Shown here piece by piece: positions 50,023 to 60,925 of a DNA stretch of 64,000 nucleotides; positions within the stretch are counted from its first letter, which is position 1; each line of letters starts with the position of its first letter. The notes below the pieces were generated by a model. It ran no database searches, was not told the origin of the DNA, and saw only the letters and a program-made list of their open reading frames with translations. The translations under genes were made by a program, and so were the position numbers. Location: assembly GCF_000959365.1 (NCBI RefSeq), contig NZ_CP009556.1, positions 2,604,001-2,668,000 on the forward strand, written 5' to 3'. The DNA is from Burkholderia oklahomensis C6786 (GTDB taxonomy: Bacteria; Pseudomonadota; Gammaproteobacteria; Burkholderiales; Burkholderiaceae).

Positions 50023-51726
50023 TCACTTGCCATCGGCCGCGAAATCCTCTTCCCAATACTCGCCGGGCATCCGGCTCGACGTGTCGTCGCCGCGCTCCAG
50101 TTCGCGGCGGCGCAATTCGACGCGGCGAATCTTTCCGGAGATCGTCTTCGGCAGCTCGGCGAACTGCAACCTCCGAATCCGCTTGTACGGCGCGAGCTTT
50201 TCGCGCGAGAAGCGGAAGATCTCGCGCGCGAGCGCCTCGCCCGGCTCGTAGCCCGTGCGCAGCGTGACGAACGTCTTCGGCACCGACAGCCGCACCGGGT
50301 CCGGGCTCGGCACGACGGCCGCCTCGGCGATCGCCTCGTGCTCGATCAGCACGCTTTCGAGCTCGAACGGGCTCAGCCGGTAGTCGGACGACTTGAACAC
50401 GTCGTCCGCGCGGCCGACGTAGACGAAATAGCCGTCATCGCGACGCAATGCGATGTCGGAAGTCCGGTAATGGCCGTCGCGCATCGCATGCGCGGTGGCC
50501 TCCGGATTGTTCGCATAGCCCTTCATCAGGCCGACCGGGCGCTCGACGCCTGGGCCCACCGGCAGCGCGACCTCGCCCTCGCCCGCGCTCGCGCCGTCCG
50601 GATCGAGCAGCTCGATCGCGTAGCCCGGCATCGGCCGGCCCATCGAGCCCGGCACGACCGGCTGGCCCGGCGAGTTGCCGATCAGACACGTGGTTTCGGT
50701 TTGTCCGTAGCCGTCGCGGATCGTCACGCCCCACGCCTTCTTCACGCGCTCGATGATCTCGGGATTGAGCGGCTCGCCCGCGCCGACGATCTCGCGCAGC
50801 TTCACCGCGAACGTCGCGAGCGGCTGCTGGACGAGCATCCGCCAGACGGTCGGCGGCGCGCACATCGTCGTGACTCGATACTTGACGAGCGCGTCGAGCA
50901 CGACCTTCGGCTCGAAGCGCGCGTAGTTGAACGCGAACACGCACGCCTGCGCGTTCCACGGCGCGTAGAAGCAGCTCCACGCGTGCTTCGCCCAGCCGGG
51001 CGAGCTGATGTTCCAGTGGACGTCGCCCGGTTGCAGGCCGACCCAGTACATCGTCGACAGGCTGCCGACCGGATAGGTGCGGTGCGTGTGCTCGACGAGC
51101 TTCGGCTTCGACGTCGTGCCCGACGTGAAATACAGCAGCATCGGATCGCTCGCGTGCGTGACGCCGTCCGGCGTGAATTCCGCGCTCGCCGCGTAGCCGT
51201 CGGCGAGCGCGAGCCAGCCCGCGCGCGGCGCGCCCGCGACGATCTTCGTCACGTCGAGCCCCGGCTGCTCGAACTTCTCGGCCTCGTTCTCGTCGACGAT
51301 CGCATAGCGCGCGCCGCCGATCCGCACGCGGTCGCGCACGTCGTCGGCGGACAGTTGCGTCGTCGCGGGCAGCACGACCGCGCCCAGCTTCATCGCGGCG
51401 AGCATCGCGTCCCACAGCTCGACGCGATTCGGCAGCATCAGCAGAATTCGCTCGCCGCGCGCGACGCCGATGCCGCGCAGCCAGTTCGCGATCCGCGCGG
51501 AGCGCTCCGACATCTGCGCGAACGTGTACTGCGCGCCGTCGCCCGTCGCGGCGTCGACGATCCACAGCGCCGGCTTGTCGTTGCCGCGCGCGATCGCGTC
51601 GAAGTAGTCGAGCGCCCAGTTGAATTCGTCGAGCGCCGGCCACTTGAAATCGCGATACGCGGTGTCGTAGTCGGTGCGGTGGCGCAGCAGGAAATCGCGT
51701 GCGTCGAGAAACGCCTGTGCCGTCAT
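50023..51726 (-). CDS. AMP-forming acyl-CoA synthetase (short/medium-chain type)
   Basis: A 567-residue adenylate-forming ligase. Motifs: MLLYFTSGTTSKPKLVEHTH (P-loop-like), GYGQTETTCLIGN, and the C-terminal ISGKIRRVELRRREL with the catalytic Lys. It activates a carboxylic acid to its CoA ester, likely of short or medium branched chain, as expected in the valine operon (inference). It lies between the acyl-CoA dehydrogenase and mmsA in the operon. Confidence 0.9.
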   Translation of the reverse strand: MTAQAFLDARDFLLRHRTDYDTAYRDFKWPALDEFNWALDYFDAIARGNDKPALWIVDAATGDGAQYTFAQMSERSARIANWLRGIGVARGERILLMLPNRVELWDAMLAAMKLGAVVLPATTQLSADDVRDRVRIGGARYAIVDENEAEKFEQPGLDVTKIVAGAPRAGWLALADGYAASAEFTPDGVTHASDPMLLYFTSGTTSKPKLVEHTHRTYPVGSLSTMYWVGLQPGDVHWNISSPGWAKHAWSCFYAPWNAQACVFAFNYARFEPKVVLDALVKYRVTTMCAPPTVWRMLVQQPLATFAVKLREIVGAGEPLNPEIIERVKKAWGVTIRDGYGQTETTCLIGNSPGQPVVPGSMGRPMPGYAIELLDPDGASAGEGEVALPVGPGVERPVGLMKGYANNPEATAHAMRDGHYRTSDIALRRDDGYFVYVGRADDVFKSSDYRLSPFELESVLIEHEAIAEAAVVPSPDPVRLSVPKTFVTLRTGYEPGEALAREIFRFSREKLAPYKRIRRLQFAELPKTISGKIRRVELRRRELERGDDTSSRMPGEYWEEDFAADGK

Positions 51727-51835
51727 CGTGTCGTCTCCTGTCGATCCGGGTTAGCGCTTTAGCGCTTACTCGGATCCCATGCAAAGCTGTCCATGTTGCG
51801 CGAATGCCTGTTCACGGTAATTCGCGCGGCAGCAT

Positions 51836-52969
51836 TCACAACTGCCGCGCGATCACCATTCTTTGCACTTCGCTGGTCCCCTCGTAAATCTGCGTGATCC
51901 GCGCATCGCGGTAATGCCGCTCGACCTCGTAGTCGACGAGGAAGCCGTAGCCGCCGTGGATCTGGATCGCGTCCGAGCACACCGCCTCGGCCATCTCGGA
52001 TGCGAAGAGCTTCGCCTGCGACGCCTCCGACAGACACGGCAGGCCCGCCGTGCGCAGCCGCGCCGCGTGATGCGTCAAAAGGCGCGCGGCGTTGATCTGC
52101 GTCGCCATGTCCGCGAGCTTCTCGGCGATCGCCTGATGCTCGGCGATCGGCTTGCCGAACTGGACGCGCTCGCGCGCGTAGCGGCGCGCGCGGTCGAACG
52201 CGGCGCGCGCGATGCCGATCGCCTGCGCGGCGATGCCGATGCGCCCGCCTTCGAGATTCGACAGCGCGATCTTCAGCCCTTCGCCGCGCTTGCCGAGCAG
52301 ATTCTCCTGCGGAATCACGCAGTTCTCGAGCGTGATCGGGCACGTGTCCGACGCGCGGATGCCCATCTTTTTCTCGGGCTTGCCGACGATGAAGCCCGGC
52401 GTGTCGGCCGGCACGAGGAACGCGGACAGCCCGCGCTTGCCCTCGTCCGGATCGGTCATGGCAAAAACGATCGCGAGGCCGGCGCGCGCGCCGTTCGTGA
52501 CGAACTGCTTGCTGCCGTTCAGGATCCAGCGGCCGTCGCGCAGCTCCGCGCGGGTGCGCAGGTTGTGCGCCTCGGAGCCCGCCTGCGGCTCGGTGAGGCT
52601 GAACGCGCCGATCGTCTTGCCGGTCGCGAGATCGCGCAGCCAGCGCTCCTTCTGCGCGGGCGTACCGTAGTTCAGCACCGGCCCGCAGCCGACCGAGTTG
52701 TGCACGCTCACGAGCGTCGCGCACGACGCGCAGCCCGCCGCGATCTCCTCGAGCGCGAGCGCGTACGCGACGTAATCGGTGTACGATCCGCCCCAGTCTG
52801 GCGGCACGATCATGCCGAGGAAGCCGAGCTCGCCCATCTGCGCGACGACCTCGTCGGGAAGATGCGATTCGCGGTCCCACTGCGCGGCGTTCGGCGCGAG
52901 CACTTCGGCGGAGAAGGCGCGCGCGGCGTCGAGGATCATCCGTTGATCTTCGGTGTAGAGATCGTCCAT
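51836..52969 (-). CDS. Acyl-CoA dehydrogenase (likely isobutyryl-CoA dehydrogenase)
   Basis: A 377-residue flavin dehydrogenase. Motifs include [50 protein letters not shown]-like [13 protein letters not shown], and [41 protein letters not shown] C-terminal signature, whose core is IHGGYGF. In the operon with valine genes, isobutyryl-CoA is the likely substrate. Start ATG 52969 is divergent from the AraC-type regulator; the ribosome site is CAGGAGAC-like. Confidence 0.9.
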   Translation of the reverse strand: MDDLYTEDQRMILDAARAFSAEVLAPNAAQWDRESHLPDEVVAQMGELGFLGMIVPPDWGGSYTDYVAYALALEEIAAGCASCATLVSVHNSVGCGPVLNYGTPAQKERWLRDLATGKTIGAFSLTEPQAGSEAHNLRTRAELRDGRWILNGSKQFVTNGARAGLAIVFAMTDPDEGKRGLSAFLVPADTPGFIVGKPEKKMGIRASDTCPITLENCVIPQENLLGKRGEGLKIALSNLEGGRIGIAAQAIGIARAAFDRARRYARERVQFGKPIAEHQAIAEKLADMATQINAARLLTHHAARLRTAGLPCLSEASQAKLFASEMAEAVCSDAIQIHGGYGFLVDYEVERHYRDARITQIYEGTSEVQRMVIARQL

Positions 52970-53132
52970 GGCTGCGTGTCTCCTGGGCGGCCGGCCGCGT
53001 CATGGCGCGGCGCGCCTCGTTCGTTTTGTCTCGATGAGTCAAGTGTAGGCAACGCGCGGGTTCTGTTCGATGCTCGCTCCGCTCAATTACACTGATCGTT
53101 TTTGCCACACCGCGCCGCGGCATGCTCCTGCG

Positions 53133-54197
53133 ATGAAGTACGACGAGAAGAAAGGCACCGTTTCGATCGAGCTCGTGGAGTCGAGCCTCGCGCTGTCGCG
53201 GCGGCGCGGCGTCGACGACGCGCCGCTCCTCGCACAGGCGGGCATTCCCGCGGCGCTGCTCGCGTCGCCGAGCGCGCGCGTGTCCGCGCGGCAGTACGGC
53301 GCGCTGTGGAACGCGATCGCACGCGCGCTCGACGACGAGTTCTTCGGCCAGGACACGCACCCGATGCGCTGCGGCAGCTTCATCGCGATGAGCCAGGCGG
53401 CGCTCACCGCGCGCAACGGGCTGCGCGCGCTCGCGCGCGCGGTCAACTTCATGCACTGCGTGCTCGACGATCTGCACGGCGAGATCGACGCGAACGCCGA
53501 GCGCGTGCGGCTGCGCCTCGTGCGCCGCGACGGCGCGAGCCCGCCGGAGATGTTCGCTTACGCGACTTATTTCGTCATCGTCTACGGCCTCACCTGCTGG
53601 CTGATCGGGCGGCGCATTCCGCTGTTGCACGCGAGCTTTCGCTGCGGCGAGCCGCGCGCGGTCCACGAATATCAACTGATGTTTTGCGACGACATGCGCT
53701 TCGATCAGCCCGAGTCGTATGTCGATTTCGATCCGGAGTTCGCCGCGCTGCCCGTCGTGCAGACGGCGAAGACGCTGAAGCCGTTCCTGCGCGACGCGCC
53801 CGCGAGCTTCATCGTCAAGTACCGCAACCCGCACGCGCTCGCCCAGCGCGTGCGCGCGGCGCTGCGCGGGCTGCCGCCCGCCGCGTGGCCGACCGCGCAG
53901 GCGCTCGCCGCGCGGCTGCACGTCGCCGAAGCGACGCTGCGGCGCAAGCTCAAGCAGGAAGGCCATTCCTATCAGTCGATCAAGGACGCGCTGCGCCGCG
54001 ATCTCGCGTGCGAGGCGCTCGCCGATCCGGCCCGCACCGTCGCCGACGTCGCCGCGGCGGCGGGCTTCGCCGAGCCGAGCGCGTTCTACCGCGCGTTTCG
54101 CAAGTGGCGCGGGATGAGCCCCGCCGACTACCGCGACGAAGCGCTCGCCGCGCGCGCCGCCGCTTCGCGCTTTCGCCGGAAACCGCCTACTCTTTAA
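53133..54197 (+). CDS. AraC-family regulator of the valine operon (MmsR-like position)
   Basis: A 354-residue AraC regulator with an arabinose-binding-type N-terminal domain (~residues 20-210) and a C-terminal HTH pair ([20 protein letters not shown] and [21 protein letters not shown]). It is divergent from the acyl-CoA dehydrogenase gene 163 bp away and so probably controls the valine operon, as MmsR does in Pseudomonas. The start ATG 53133 is preferred over the longer frame at 53070. Ligand unknown. Confidence 0.88.
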   Translation: MKYDEKKGTVSIELVESSLALSRRRGVDDAPLLAQAGIPAALLASPSARVSARQYGALWNAIARALDDEFFGQDTHPMRCGSFIAMSQAALTARNGLRALARAVNFMHCVLDDLHGEIDANAERVRLRLVRRDGASPPEMFAYATYFVIVYGLTCWLIGRRIPLLHASFRCGEPRAVHEYQLMFCDDMRFDQPESYVDFDPEFAALPVVQTAKTLKPFLRDAPASFIVKYRNPHALAQRVRAALRGLPPAAWPTAQALAARLHVAEATLRRKLKQEGHSYQSIKDALRRDLACEALADPARTVADVAAAAGFAEPSAFYRAFRKWRGMSPADYRDEALAARAAASRFRRKPPTL

Positions 54198-54274
54198 GCA
54201 CCGGGCGCACGCCCTTTTCACGGCCCGGCTGCGGCGCCGCACCATGCGGCCGCGCGCCGCCGGCCGACACCGCG

Positions 54275-55765
54275 ATGCACACGCCCCGTCCTTCGCCGCG
54301 GCCGCCGCCGCGGCACGGCAAGCTTCCCGCGCGGCTCGCGCGCGCGGCCGTGCTGGTCGGCCTGCTGCTGGCCTGCGCGGCGGTCGCAGCCGCGCGCGCG
54401 CCCGTCGTCGTGATTCCGGTCACGGGCGCGATCGGCCCCGCGAGCGCCGACTTCGTCGTGCGCGGCCTCGACCGCGCCGCGCGCGAGCACGCGCAGCTCG
54501 CGATCCTCCAGCTCGACACGCCGGGCGGCCTCGACACGTCGATGCGGCAGATCATCAAGGCGATCGTCGGCTCGGGCGTGCCCGTCGCCGCGTTCGTCGC
54601 GCCGGGCGGCGCGCGGGCGGCGAGCGCCGGCACTTACATCGTCTACGCGAGCCACATCGCGGCGATGGCGCCCGGCACGAACCTCGGCGCGGCGTCGCCC
54701 GTGCAGTTCGGCGTCGGCGGTCCGGCGCCGCCCGCTGCGCGGCGCGAGCCCGGCGCCGCATCCGGCGCGACGGCGACCGATACCGAATCGACCGAAACCC
54801 GCAAAGCGCTGCACGACGCGGCCGCGTACATCCGCAGCCTCGCGCAGTTGCGCGGCCGCAACGTCGAATGGGCGGAGCGCGCGGTGCGCGAAGCCGTGAG
54901 CCTGCCCGCGAACGACGCGCTCGCGCAGCACGTCATCGACCTGATCGCGAACGACCCGGCCGATCTCGCCGCACGGCTCGACGGCCGCAAGATCGCGACC
55001 GCGACGGGCGCGCACCGGCTCGACACCGCGCAGGCGCCGATCGAGACGATCGAGCCCGACTGGCGCAGCCGGCTGCTCGCGACGATCGCCGATCCGAGCG
55101 TCGCGCTCGTGCTCGTCACGCTCGGCATGTACGGGCTCTTCTTCGAATTCGCGAATCCCGGCTTCGTGCTGCCGGGCGTCGCGGGCGCGATCAGCCTGCT
55201 CGTCGGCCTGTTCGCGCTGCAACTGCTGCCGATCAACTACGCGGGCCTCGCGCTCGTGATGCTCGGCATCTCGTTCCTGGTCGCCGAGGCGTTCCTGCCG
55301 ACTTTCGGCGCGCTCGGCGTCGGCGGCATCGTCGCGTTCGCGATCGGCGCGCTGATGCTGATCGACACCGACGTGCCCGGCTACGGCGTGCCGTGGCCGG
55401 TGATCATGTCGCTGTCGGCGGCGGGCGCGATCCTCGTGTTCGGCGTGTCGGGCTTCGCGCTGCGCGCGCGGCGACGGCCCGTCGTCACCGGCGCGGAAGC
55501 GATCGTCGGCAGCATCGGCGAAGTGCTCGACGACGGCCTCGTGCCCGATCAACCGCCCGAAATCGGCCCGAGCGCGAATCCTGCCACGCCGCTCGCGCCG
55601 TCGGCGGCCGGCTGGGCGCGCGTGCACGGCGAGCGCTGGCGCGTCGCGAGCGCGACGCCGATCGCGGCCGGCCGCCGCGTGCGCGTGACGGGCCGAAGCG
55701 GCCTCACGCTGACCGTCGCCCCGCTGTACGACAACATCGCCCCACCACAAGGAGAACAATCATGA
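54275..55765 (+). CDS. NfeD-type membrane serine protease (ClpP-class)
   Basis: A 496-residue membrane protein: signal/anchor helix (residues ~20-40), SppA/ClpP-class protease domain ([19 protein letters not shown]; catalytic Ser in [16 protein letters not shown]; likely catalytic Lys in [18 protein letters not shown]), four to five membrane helices from residue ~265, and a soluble NfeD-C domain with an OB-type end ([15 protein letters not shown]). NfeD proteins cleave or partner with stomatin; the next gene is a stomatin and overlaps by 4 bp. The start ATG 54275 is the first Met before the signal helix. Confidence 0.9.
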   Translation: MHTPRPSPRPPPRHGKLPARLARAAVLVGLLLACAAVAAARAPVVVIPVTGAIGPASADFVVRGLDRAAREHAQLAILQLDTPGGLDTSMRQIIKAIVGSGVPVAAFVAPGGARAASAGTYIVYASHIAAMAPGTNLGAASPVQFGVGGPAPPAARREPGAASGATATDTESTETRKALHDAAAYIRSLAQLRGRNVEWAERAVREAVSLPANDALAQHVIDLIANDPADLAARLDGRKIATATGAHRLDTAQAPIETIEPDWRSRLLATIADPSVALVLVTLGMYGLFFEFANPGFVLPGVAGAISLLVGLFALQLLPINYAGLALVMLGISFLVAEAFLPTFGALGVGGIVAFAIGALMLIDTDVPGYGVPWPVIMSLSAAGAILVFGVSGFALRARRRPVVTGAEAIVGSIGEVLDDGLVPDQPPEIGPSANPATPLAPSAAGWARVHGERWRVASATPIAAGRRVRVTGRSGLTLTVAPLYDNIAPPQGEQS

Positions 55766-56532
55766 TGGGCTTCACATTCGGCTTCAGCAGTCTGTTGTTC
55801 GTGCTCGCGCTGTTCGTGATCGCGTCGGCGATCCGCATCTTCCGCGAATACGAGCGCGGCGTCGTGTTCCTGCTCGGGCGCTTCTGGAAGGTCAAGGGGC
55901 CGGGCCTCGTGCTGATCATCCCGGTCGTCCAGCAGGTCGTGCGGATCGATCTGCGCACCATCGTGTTCGACGTGCCCGCGCAGGACGTGATCACGCGCGA
56001 CAACGTGTCGGTGAAGGTCAGCGCGGTCGTGTATTTCCGCGTCGTCGATCCGGAAAAGGCGGTGATCCAGGTCCAGCGCTACTTCGACGCGACGAGCCAG
56101 CTCGCGCAGACGACGCTGCGCTCGGTGCTCGGCAAGCACGAGCTCGACGCGCTCCTCGCCGAGCGCGAGCAATTGAACGCCGACATCCAGAAGACGCTCG
56201 ACGCGCAGACCGACGCGTGGGGGATCAAGGTGTCGGTGGTCGAGATCAAGCACGTCGACCTGAACGAGACGATGATCCGCGCGATCGCGCGCCAGGCGGA
56301 GGCCGAGCGCGAGCGGCGCGCGAAGGTGATCCACGCGGAAGGCGAGCTGCAGGCGTCCGAAAAACTGCTGCAGGCCGCGCAGCGGCTCGCGCTGCAGCCG
56401 CAGGCGATGCAGCTTCGCTATTTGCAGACGCTGACGACGATCGCCGCCGACAAGAATTCGACGATCGTCTTCCCGCTGCCGATCGACCTCGTGAGCGCGG
56501 TGCTCGAGCGCTTCGGCCGCGCGCCGCAGTGA
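55762..56532 (+). CDS. Stomatin/SPFH-domain membrane protein
   Basis: A 256-residue stomatin-like protein: one N-terminal hydrophobic helix ([17 protein letters not shown]), then the SPFH domain ([39 protein letters not shown]) and a coiled-coil C-terminus ([20 protein letters not shown]). It forms ring oligomers that gather membrane proteases; the NfeD partner is directly upstream and overlaps by ATGA. AAGGAG lies before ATG 55762. Confidence 0.93.
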   Translation: MMGFTFGFSSLLFVLALFVIASAIRIFREYERGVVFLLGRFWKVKGPGLVLIIPVVQQVVRIDLRTIVFDVPAQDVITRDNVSVKVSAVVYFRVVDPEKAVIQVQRYFDATSQLAQTTLRSVLGKHELDALLAEREQLNADIQKTLDAQTDAWGIKVSVVEIKHVDLNETMIRAIARQAEAERERRAKVIHAEGELQASEKLLQAAQRLALQPQAMQLRYLQTLTTIAADKNSTIVFPLPIDLVSAVLERFGRAPQ

Positions 56533-56786
56533 TCGAACCCCGATTGCCGCGCACGCATTCCGCCTCGCCCCGTTCGGTCCCTCCCCATTTCCGCCCGCGC
56601 GGGCCGTGCCGCTTCCCGCCGACGAATTAGGAAAAGTACTCATCACAAACACGCACGCGTGCGAGGTTCGTTGATATAAGATGCTTACATTGTTCAATGT
56701 CACATTCACTGACGAAGCGCATTGACGGCTGACGCATCCGCGGCCGGCATCGCCGTTCAGAACGACGAAGAAAGGGAGACGACGCC

Positions 56787-57674
56787 ATGGCCGAGCATCC
56801 GCTGCCGGAAATCCACATCGAGGAGCTGGATCAGTTCCGCTCCGTCCAACAGCTCGCGTACCGCTGCGTCGAGACGGTCGGCGACATGCTGTACCCTGGC
56901 ATCACCGAGAAGCAGGCCGCGCGGCTGATGATCGAATGGGCGCAGGACCACGGCGTGCACGACTGGCTGCACAAGCCGTTCGCGTGGTTCGGCGACCGCA
57001 CCGCGTTCGAAGGATTCTCGGGCCTCAAGCACCTGGGCGGCTTCAATCTCGCGTTCTTCCCGAGCAACCGCGCGCTCGAGCCCGACATGCCGGTGATTCT
57101 CGACGTCGCGCCCGTCGTCGACGGGATCGTGGCCGACGTCGGCTACGCGACCTGCGTCGGTCACAACCCGATCCTCGAGCAGTTGCAGGACGACCTGATC
57201 GCGCACCGCGACATGATCGTGGAGCTCGTGAAGGCGCGCCGCACGCTCGCCGAAGTCGCACAGGAAGTGGACGCGCTATGCCGCCGCCAGGGCGTCGAGC
57301 CGCGCCACAAGGCGTATCCGTTCAAGGTGCTCGCGCATCGCGTCGCGAAGCTGCACAAGCTGTCGAAGCCGCGCTTCGTCGCGCGCTTCGGCCTCAACTC
57401 GACGCGCAACCTGCTGCTCGAGCAGACGCGCGCGGGCAAGGAGCAGGGCTGGTCGCCGCTGTGGTCGATCGACGCGCGCTCCGATCACGCGCCGACGCCC
57501 GGCCTCTGGGCGGTCGAGCCGCATCTCGGCTTCGCCGGCGTCGGCGCGAAGTTCGAGGAGCTGCTCGTCATCACCGACGACGACGCGTACTGGCTCGACG
57601 ACGACCTGCCGCACGTGCGCCGCTGGCACGCGCGCCAGGCGAGCCAGCCGCTCGCGCACGAACAGGCCGCGTGA
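56787..57674 (+). CDS. M24-family metallopeptidase-like protein
   Basis: A 295-residue pita-bread-fold protein. Metal ligands are suggested by VILDVAPVVDGIVADVGYA (two Asp), a His in KVLAHRVAKLHKL, and a Glu pair in KFEELLVITDD. The metal set is not fully typical of Xaa-Pro or Met aminopeptidases, so the reaction is uncertain. It is followed by the hydrolase-SDR gene 50 bp later and is likely cotranscribed. The start ATG 56787 follows GGGAGACGACGCC. Confidence 0.8.
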   Translation: MAEHPLPEIHIEELDQFRSVQQLAYRCVETVGDMLYPGITEKQAARLMIEWAQDHGVHDWLHKPFAWFGDRTAFEGFSGLKHLGGFNLAFFPSNRALEPDMPVILDVAPVVDGIVADVGYATCVGHNPILEQLQDDLIAHRDMIVELVKARRTLAEVAQEVDALCRRQGVEPRHKAYPFKVLAHRVAKLHKLSKPRFVARFGLNSTRNLLLEQTRAGKEQGWSPLWSIDARSDHAPTPGLWAVEPHLGFAGVGAKFEELLVITDDDAYWLDDDLPHVRRWHARQASQPLAHEQAA

Positions 57675-57724
57675 CGGCTCTCGCCGCGCGCATTCCCTCT
57701 CCGCCAACACAACAAGACATCACG

Positions 57725-59515
57725 ATGCAGCCCCTCTCCGACGAAGCGCCGCTCGCGCTGTTCGAATCGGTCCACACCGAAACCGCCGTCCCGGCCGGCG
57801 ACGTCACGCTCGCCGCGAAAACCTGGGGCGACGCGTCGCGCCCCGCCGTCGTGCTCGTGCACGGCTATCCGGACAACAGCAGCGTCTGGCACCGCGTCGC
57901 GCCGCTGCTCGCGAAGTCGTACTACGTGATCGCGTACGACGTGCGCGGCGCGGGCCTGTCGACGAAGCCCACGCGCACGGCCGACTACCGGCTCGAACGG
58001 CTCGTCGACGATTTCGCCGCGGTGATCGACGCGCTCGCGCCGAGCCGCGCAGTCCACGTGATCGGCCACGACTGGGGCTCGATCCAGGGCTGGGAGTTCG
58101 TCACCGAGCCGCGGCTCGCGGGACGCATCCTGTCGTACACGTCGTGCTCCGGGCCGAATCTCGACCACGTCGGCTACTGGCTGCGCCAGCAGCTCGCGCG
58201 CCCGTCGCCCGCTTCGGTGAAGCACCTCGGCGGCCAGCTCGTGCGCTCCTGGTACGTGTACCTGTTCCATCTGCCGTTCATCCCCGAGCTGAGCTGGCGC
58301 GTGTGGCTCGGCCGCGCGTGGCCCGCGCTGATGCGCCGGCTCGAGCACACCGACATCGGCCCGCGCCCGACGCAGACCGACGACGGCGTGCACGGCGTGC
58401 GCCTGTATCGCGCGAACTTCATCCGCCGCGTGTTCGCGCCGCGCGAGCGCTATGCGCACGCGCCCGTGCAGGTCGTCGTGCCGCTGCGCGACAAGTTCGT
58501 GAGCCCGGCGCTGTCGGCCGACATCGCGCGCTGGGTGCCGACCTGCTACCGCCGCGAAGTCGCCGAGCGGCACTGGCTGCCGATGTCGGACCCCGAACGC
58601 TTCGCCGCGCTCGCGAAGGAGCTGATCGAAGCGGTCGAGACGGGCACGGAGCCGCCCGCGCTCGCGCATGCGCGCCGCAAGAGCGGCGCCGGCCCGTTCC
58701 TCGGCAAGCGCGTCGTGATCACCGGCGCGGGCAGCGGGATCGGCCGCTGCGCGGCCGTCGAATTCGCGAAGCAAGGCGCGTCGATCGTCGCCGTCGACAT
58801 CGACGAGCAGGCAGCCGAGCGCACCGCGGTCCTCGTGCGCCTGCTCGGCGCGCAAGCGCACGTGCGGCGCGTCGACGTCGGCTCGGCCGACGACATGGAA
58901 GCGCTCGCGAACTGGGTCGGCAACGAGCTGGGCGGCGCGGACGTCGTCGTCAACAACGCGGGCATCGGCATGGCGGGCGGCATCCTCGACACGTCGGCCG
59001 CGCACTGGGAGCGCATCCTGCGCGTGAACCTGTGGGGCGTGATCCACGGCTCGCGCCTGTTCGCGAAGCAGATGGCCGCGCGCGGCGCGGGCGGCCACAT
59101 CGTCAACACCGCGTCGGCGGCCGCGTTCGGCCCGTCGCGCGATCTGCCCGCATACGCGACGACGAAGGCCGCGGTGCTGATGCTGAGCGAATGCATGCGC
59201 GCCGAGCTCGCGGACCACGGCATCGGCGTGACGGCCGTCTGCCCCGGCTTCGCCGAGACCGGAATCATGGCGTCGACCCAATACGCGGGCGCGAAGAGCG
59301 CGCAGGACGAAGCGCGGCTGCGCAAGCGCGCGACGAAGCTCTATCAGATGCGCGGCCTGAAACCGGAAACCGTCGCGAAGGCGATGGTCGATGCCGTGCT
59401 GCAAGACAAACCGGTCGTCGCGATAGGCGCGGAAGCGCATGCGATGCGTTTCGTGGGGCGCTTCACGCCGTGGCTCGGCCGGATGATCGCCCGCGTCAGC
59501 ATGGCGTCGCACTGA
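57725..59515 (+). CDS. EphD-like fusion: alpha/beta-hydrolase plus short-chain dehydrogenase
   Basis: A 596-residue two-domain protein. Residues ~1-310 form an alpha/beta-hydrolase of epoxide-hydrolase type (HGYPDN at 46-51; nucleophile Asp116 in VIGHDWGSIQGWEF). Residues ~325-590 form an SDR: TGAGSGIG (333-340), NNAG (410-413), Ser464, Tyr477 and Lys481 of YATTK. The same layout is seen in mycobacterial EphD. One protein could open an epoxide and then oxidise or reduce a product. Substrate unknown; neighbours are an M24 peptidase-like gene and a COG3687-like gene. Start ATG 57725 lacks a strong site. Confidence 0.88.
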   Translation: MQPLSDEAPLALFESVHTETAVPAGDVTLAAKTWGDASRPAVVLVHGYPDNSSVWHRVAPLLAKSYYVIAYDVRGAGLSTKPTRTADYRLERLVDDFAAVIDALAPSRAVHVIGHDWGSIQGWEFVTEPRLAGRILSYTSCSGPNLDHVGYWLRQQLARPSPASVKHLGGQLVRSWYVYLFHLPFIPELSWRVWLGRAWPALMRRLEHTDIGPRPTQTDDGVHGVRLYRANFIRRVFAPRERYAHAPVQVVVPLRDKFVSPALSADIARWVPTCYRREVAERHWLPMSDPERFAALAKELIEAVETGTEPPALAHARRKSGAGPFLGKRVVITGAGSGIGRCAAVEFAKQGASIVAVDIDEQAAERTAVLVRLLGAQAHVRRVDVGSADDMEALANWVGNELGGADVVVNNAGIGMAGGILDTSAAHWERILRVNLWGVIHGSRLFAKQMAARGAGGHIVNTASAAAFGPSRDLPAYATTKAAVLMLSECMRAELADHGIGVTAVCPGFAETGIMASTQYAGAKSAQDEARLRKRATKLYQMRGLKPETVAKAMVDAVLQDKPVVAIGAEAHAMRFVGRFTPWLGRMIARVSMASH

Positions 59516-59551
59516 GCGGCGCAACAGCCCCGACTGTTGGAGGAGACATCG

Positions 59552-60460
59552 ATGAACGCCCCGGAAAATCACTATCTGATCAAGGCGCGCCACGTCAAAT
59601 TCGATTTCGCCAAGACACCGATCCAGTGGATCGAAGGCGATCCGGAAAGCACGCACATCATCAACACGCTGAACCTGCTGTTCCCGGAAGGCGAGCTTTG
59701 GTTCTGCCGCGTGTACAACAAGGCGCTGCCGCTCATCAGCGATCCCACGCTGCACGCCGACGCCGAAGGCTTCCTGCGTCAGGAAGCGGTGCATTCGCGC
59801 TCGCACGGCGGCGTGCTCAAGCATTACTACGAGCGGCACGGGATCGACACGAAGCCGTTCACGCGGCGGCTCAACTGGCTCTTCACGAAACCGCTGGGCG
59901 AACGCCCGCTCGGCCTGAAGATCGGCCACACGCGCTTCTGGCTGCGCCAGCAGCTCGCGGTGATCGCGTCGCTCGAGCACTTCTTCGGCTATCTCGGCAA
60001 CTGGGTGCTGCACGCGCGCGGGCTCGACGACGGCCGCGCCGATCCGACGGTCGTCGACCTGCTGCGCTGGCACGGCGCGGAGGAAGTCGAGCACCGGACC
60101 GTCGCGTTCGACATCTATCGGCATCTCGGCGGCAACTATGTGGAGCGCGCGCTCCACATGACGATCATGATCCTGATCCTGCTCTACTTCATCACGACGG
60201 GCGCGAAGTACATGTACGAGCGCGATCCGAGCACCGGCCGCTATCCGGGCTTCGTGCTGTCGTGGTGGCGCGGCTCGCGGCGCAACCATCTGCCGTCGTT
60301 CTGGAAGACGATCGGCGCGGCGCTCCGCTACTATCGGCCGAGCTACACGCCGCACGACGAAGGCTCGACCGAAGTCGCGCTCGAATATCTCGCGCGCTCG
60401 CCGGCCGCGCAGGCCGCCGCGCACGGCGGCAACTGGGGTTCGGAAAAGGCCGCGTCCTGA
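59552..60460 (+). CDS. Predicted metal-dependent hydrolase (PF10118/COG3687)
   Basis: A 302-residue protein of the COG3687 family, named a metal-dependent hydrolase by prediction. His/Glu-rich motifs are visible: LRQEAVHSRSHGGVLKHYYE, IASLEHFFGYLGNWVL and HGAEEVEHRTVAFDIYRHL, which resemble a dinuclear metal site in a helical bundle. One hydrophobic stretch (MTIMILILLYFITTG) lies near residue 205. The start ATG 59552 has GGAGGAG upstream. It follows the hydrolase-SDR gene by 36 bp and shares its operon. Reaction unknown. Confidence 0.85.
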   Translation: MNAPENHYLIKARHVKFDFAKTPIQWIEGDPESTHIINTLNLLFPEGELWFCRVYNKALPLISDPTLHADAEGFLRQEAVHSRSHGGVLKHYYERHGIDTKPFTRRLNWLFTKPLGERPLGLKIGHTRFWLRQQLAVIASLEHFFGYLGNWVLHARGLDDGRADPTVVDLLRWHGAEEVEHRTVAFDIYRHLGGNYVERALHMTIMILILLYFITTGAKYMYERDPSTGRYPGFVLSWWRGSRRNHLPSFWKTIGAALRYYRPSYTPHDEGSTEVALEYLARSPAAQAAAHGGNWGSEKAAS

Positions 60461-60465
60461 TGTGA

Positions 60466-60486
60466 CCGCGGACGAAGGTTCCGCGG
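60466..60486 (+). terminator. Hairpin after the EphD-like operon
   Basis: CCGCGGA (60466-60472) and TCCGCGG (60480-60486) pair around CGAAGGT, six bases after the stop. No T-run follows. The gap 60461-60925 otherwise contains an AT-rich stretch (60838-60920) that should hold the phosphonate promoter; I see no gene in it. Confidence 0.4.
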
Positions 60487-60925
60487 CAGCGTGCGCGGGA
60501 CCGTCCGCTTCGCTTGCCGCGCGCCGCCGCTTCGTTCGGTTCGCCGGACTCGCTCGCTTCGCTTCATATCGGCGGCTTCCCCGGGCCGTGCGCCGCGCGG
60601 CTCGAACGAGCGGCCGGCTCGCTGTCTCCCGCCCTTCCATTTTTCTGCCTTCGCGCGCATCGCGCCGCCGACTCGGCATCCACTCGCCCCGCGCAATCAT
60701 GACGTGCATAAGAAGCGGTTTCCGCATCGAGCCGCGTGCCGCCGTTCCCGAAAACGGAATGCACGACGCGCTTGTTTTCATCGCCGTCCGACTGCGAACC
60801 CCGTGCACGGACGCGTGACTTTATTTCACGGAAGCCGGCTCGATATTGTCATCCAATCTTAATAAACCTTAACAACAAGGCCGGAATTTAAATTATTAAA
60901 TTGCTTCATTCAAAAGGAGGAAATC

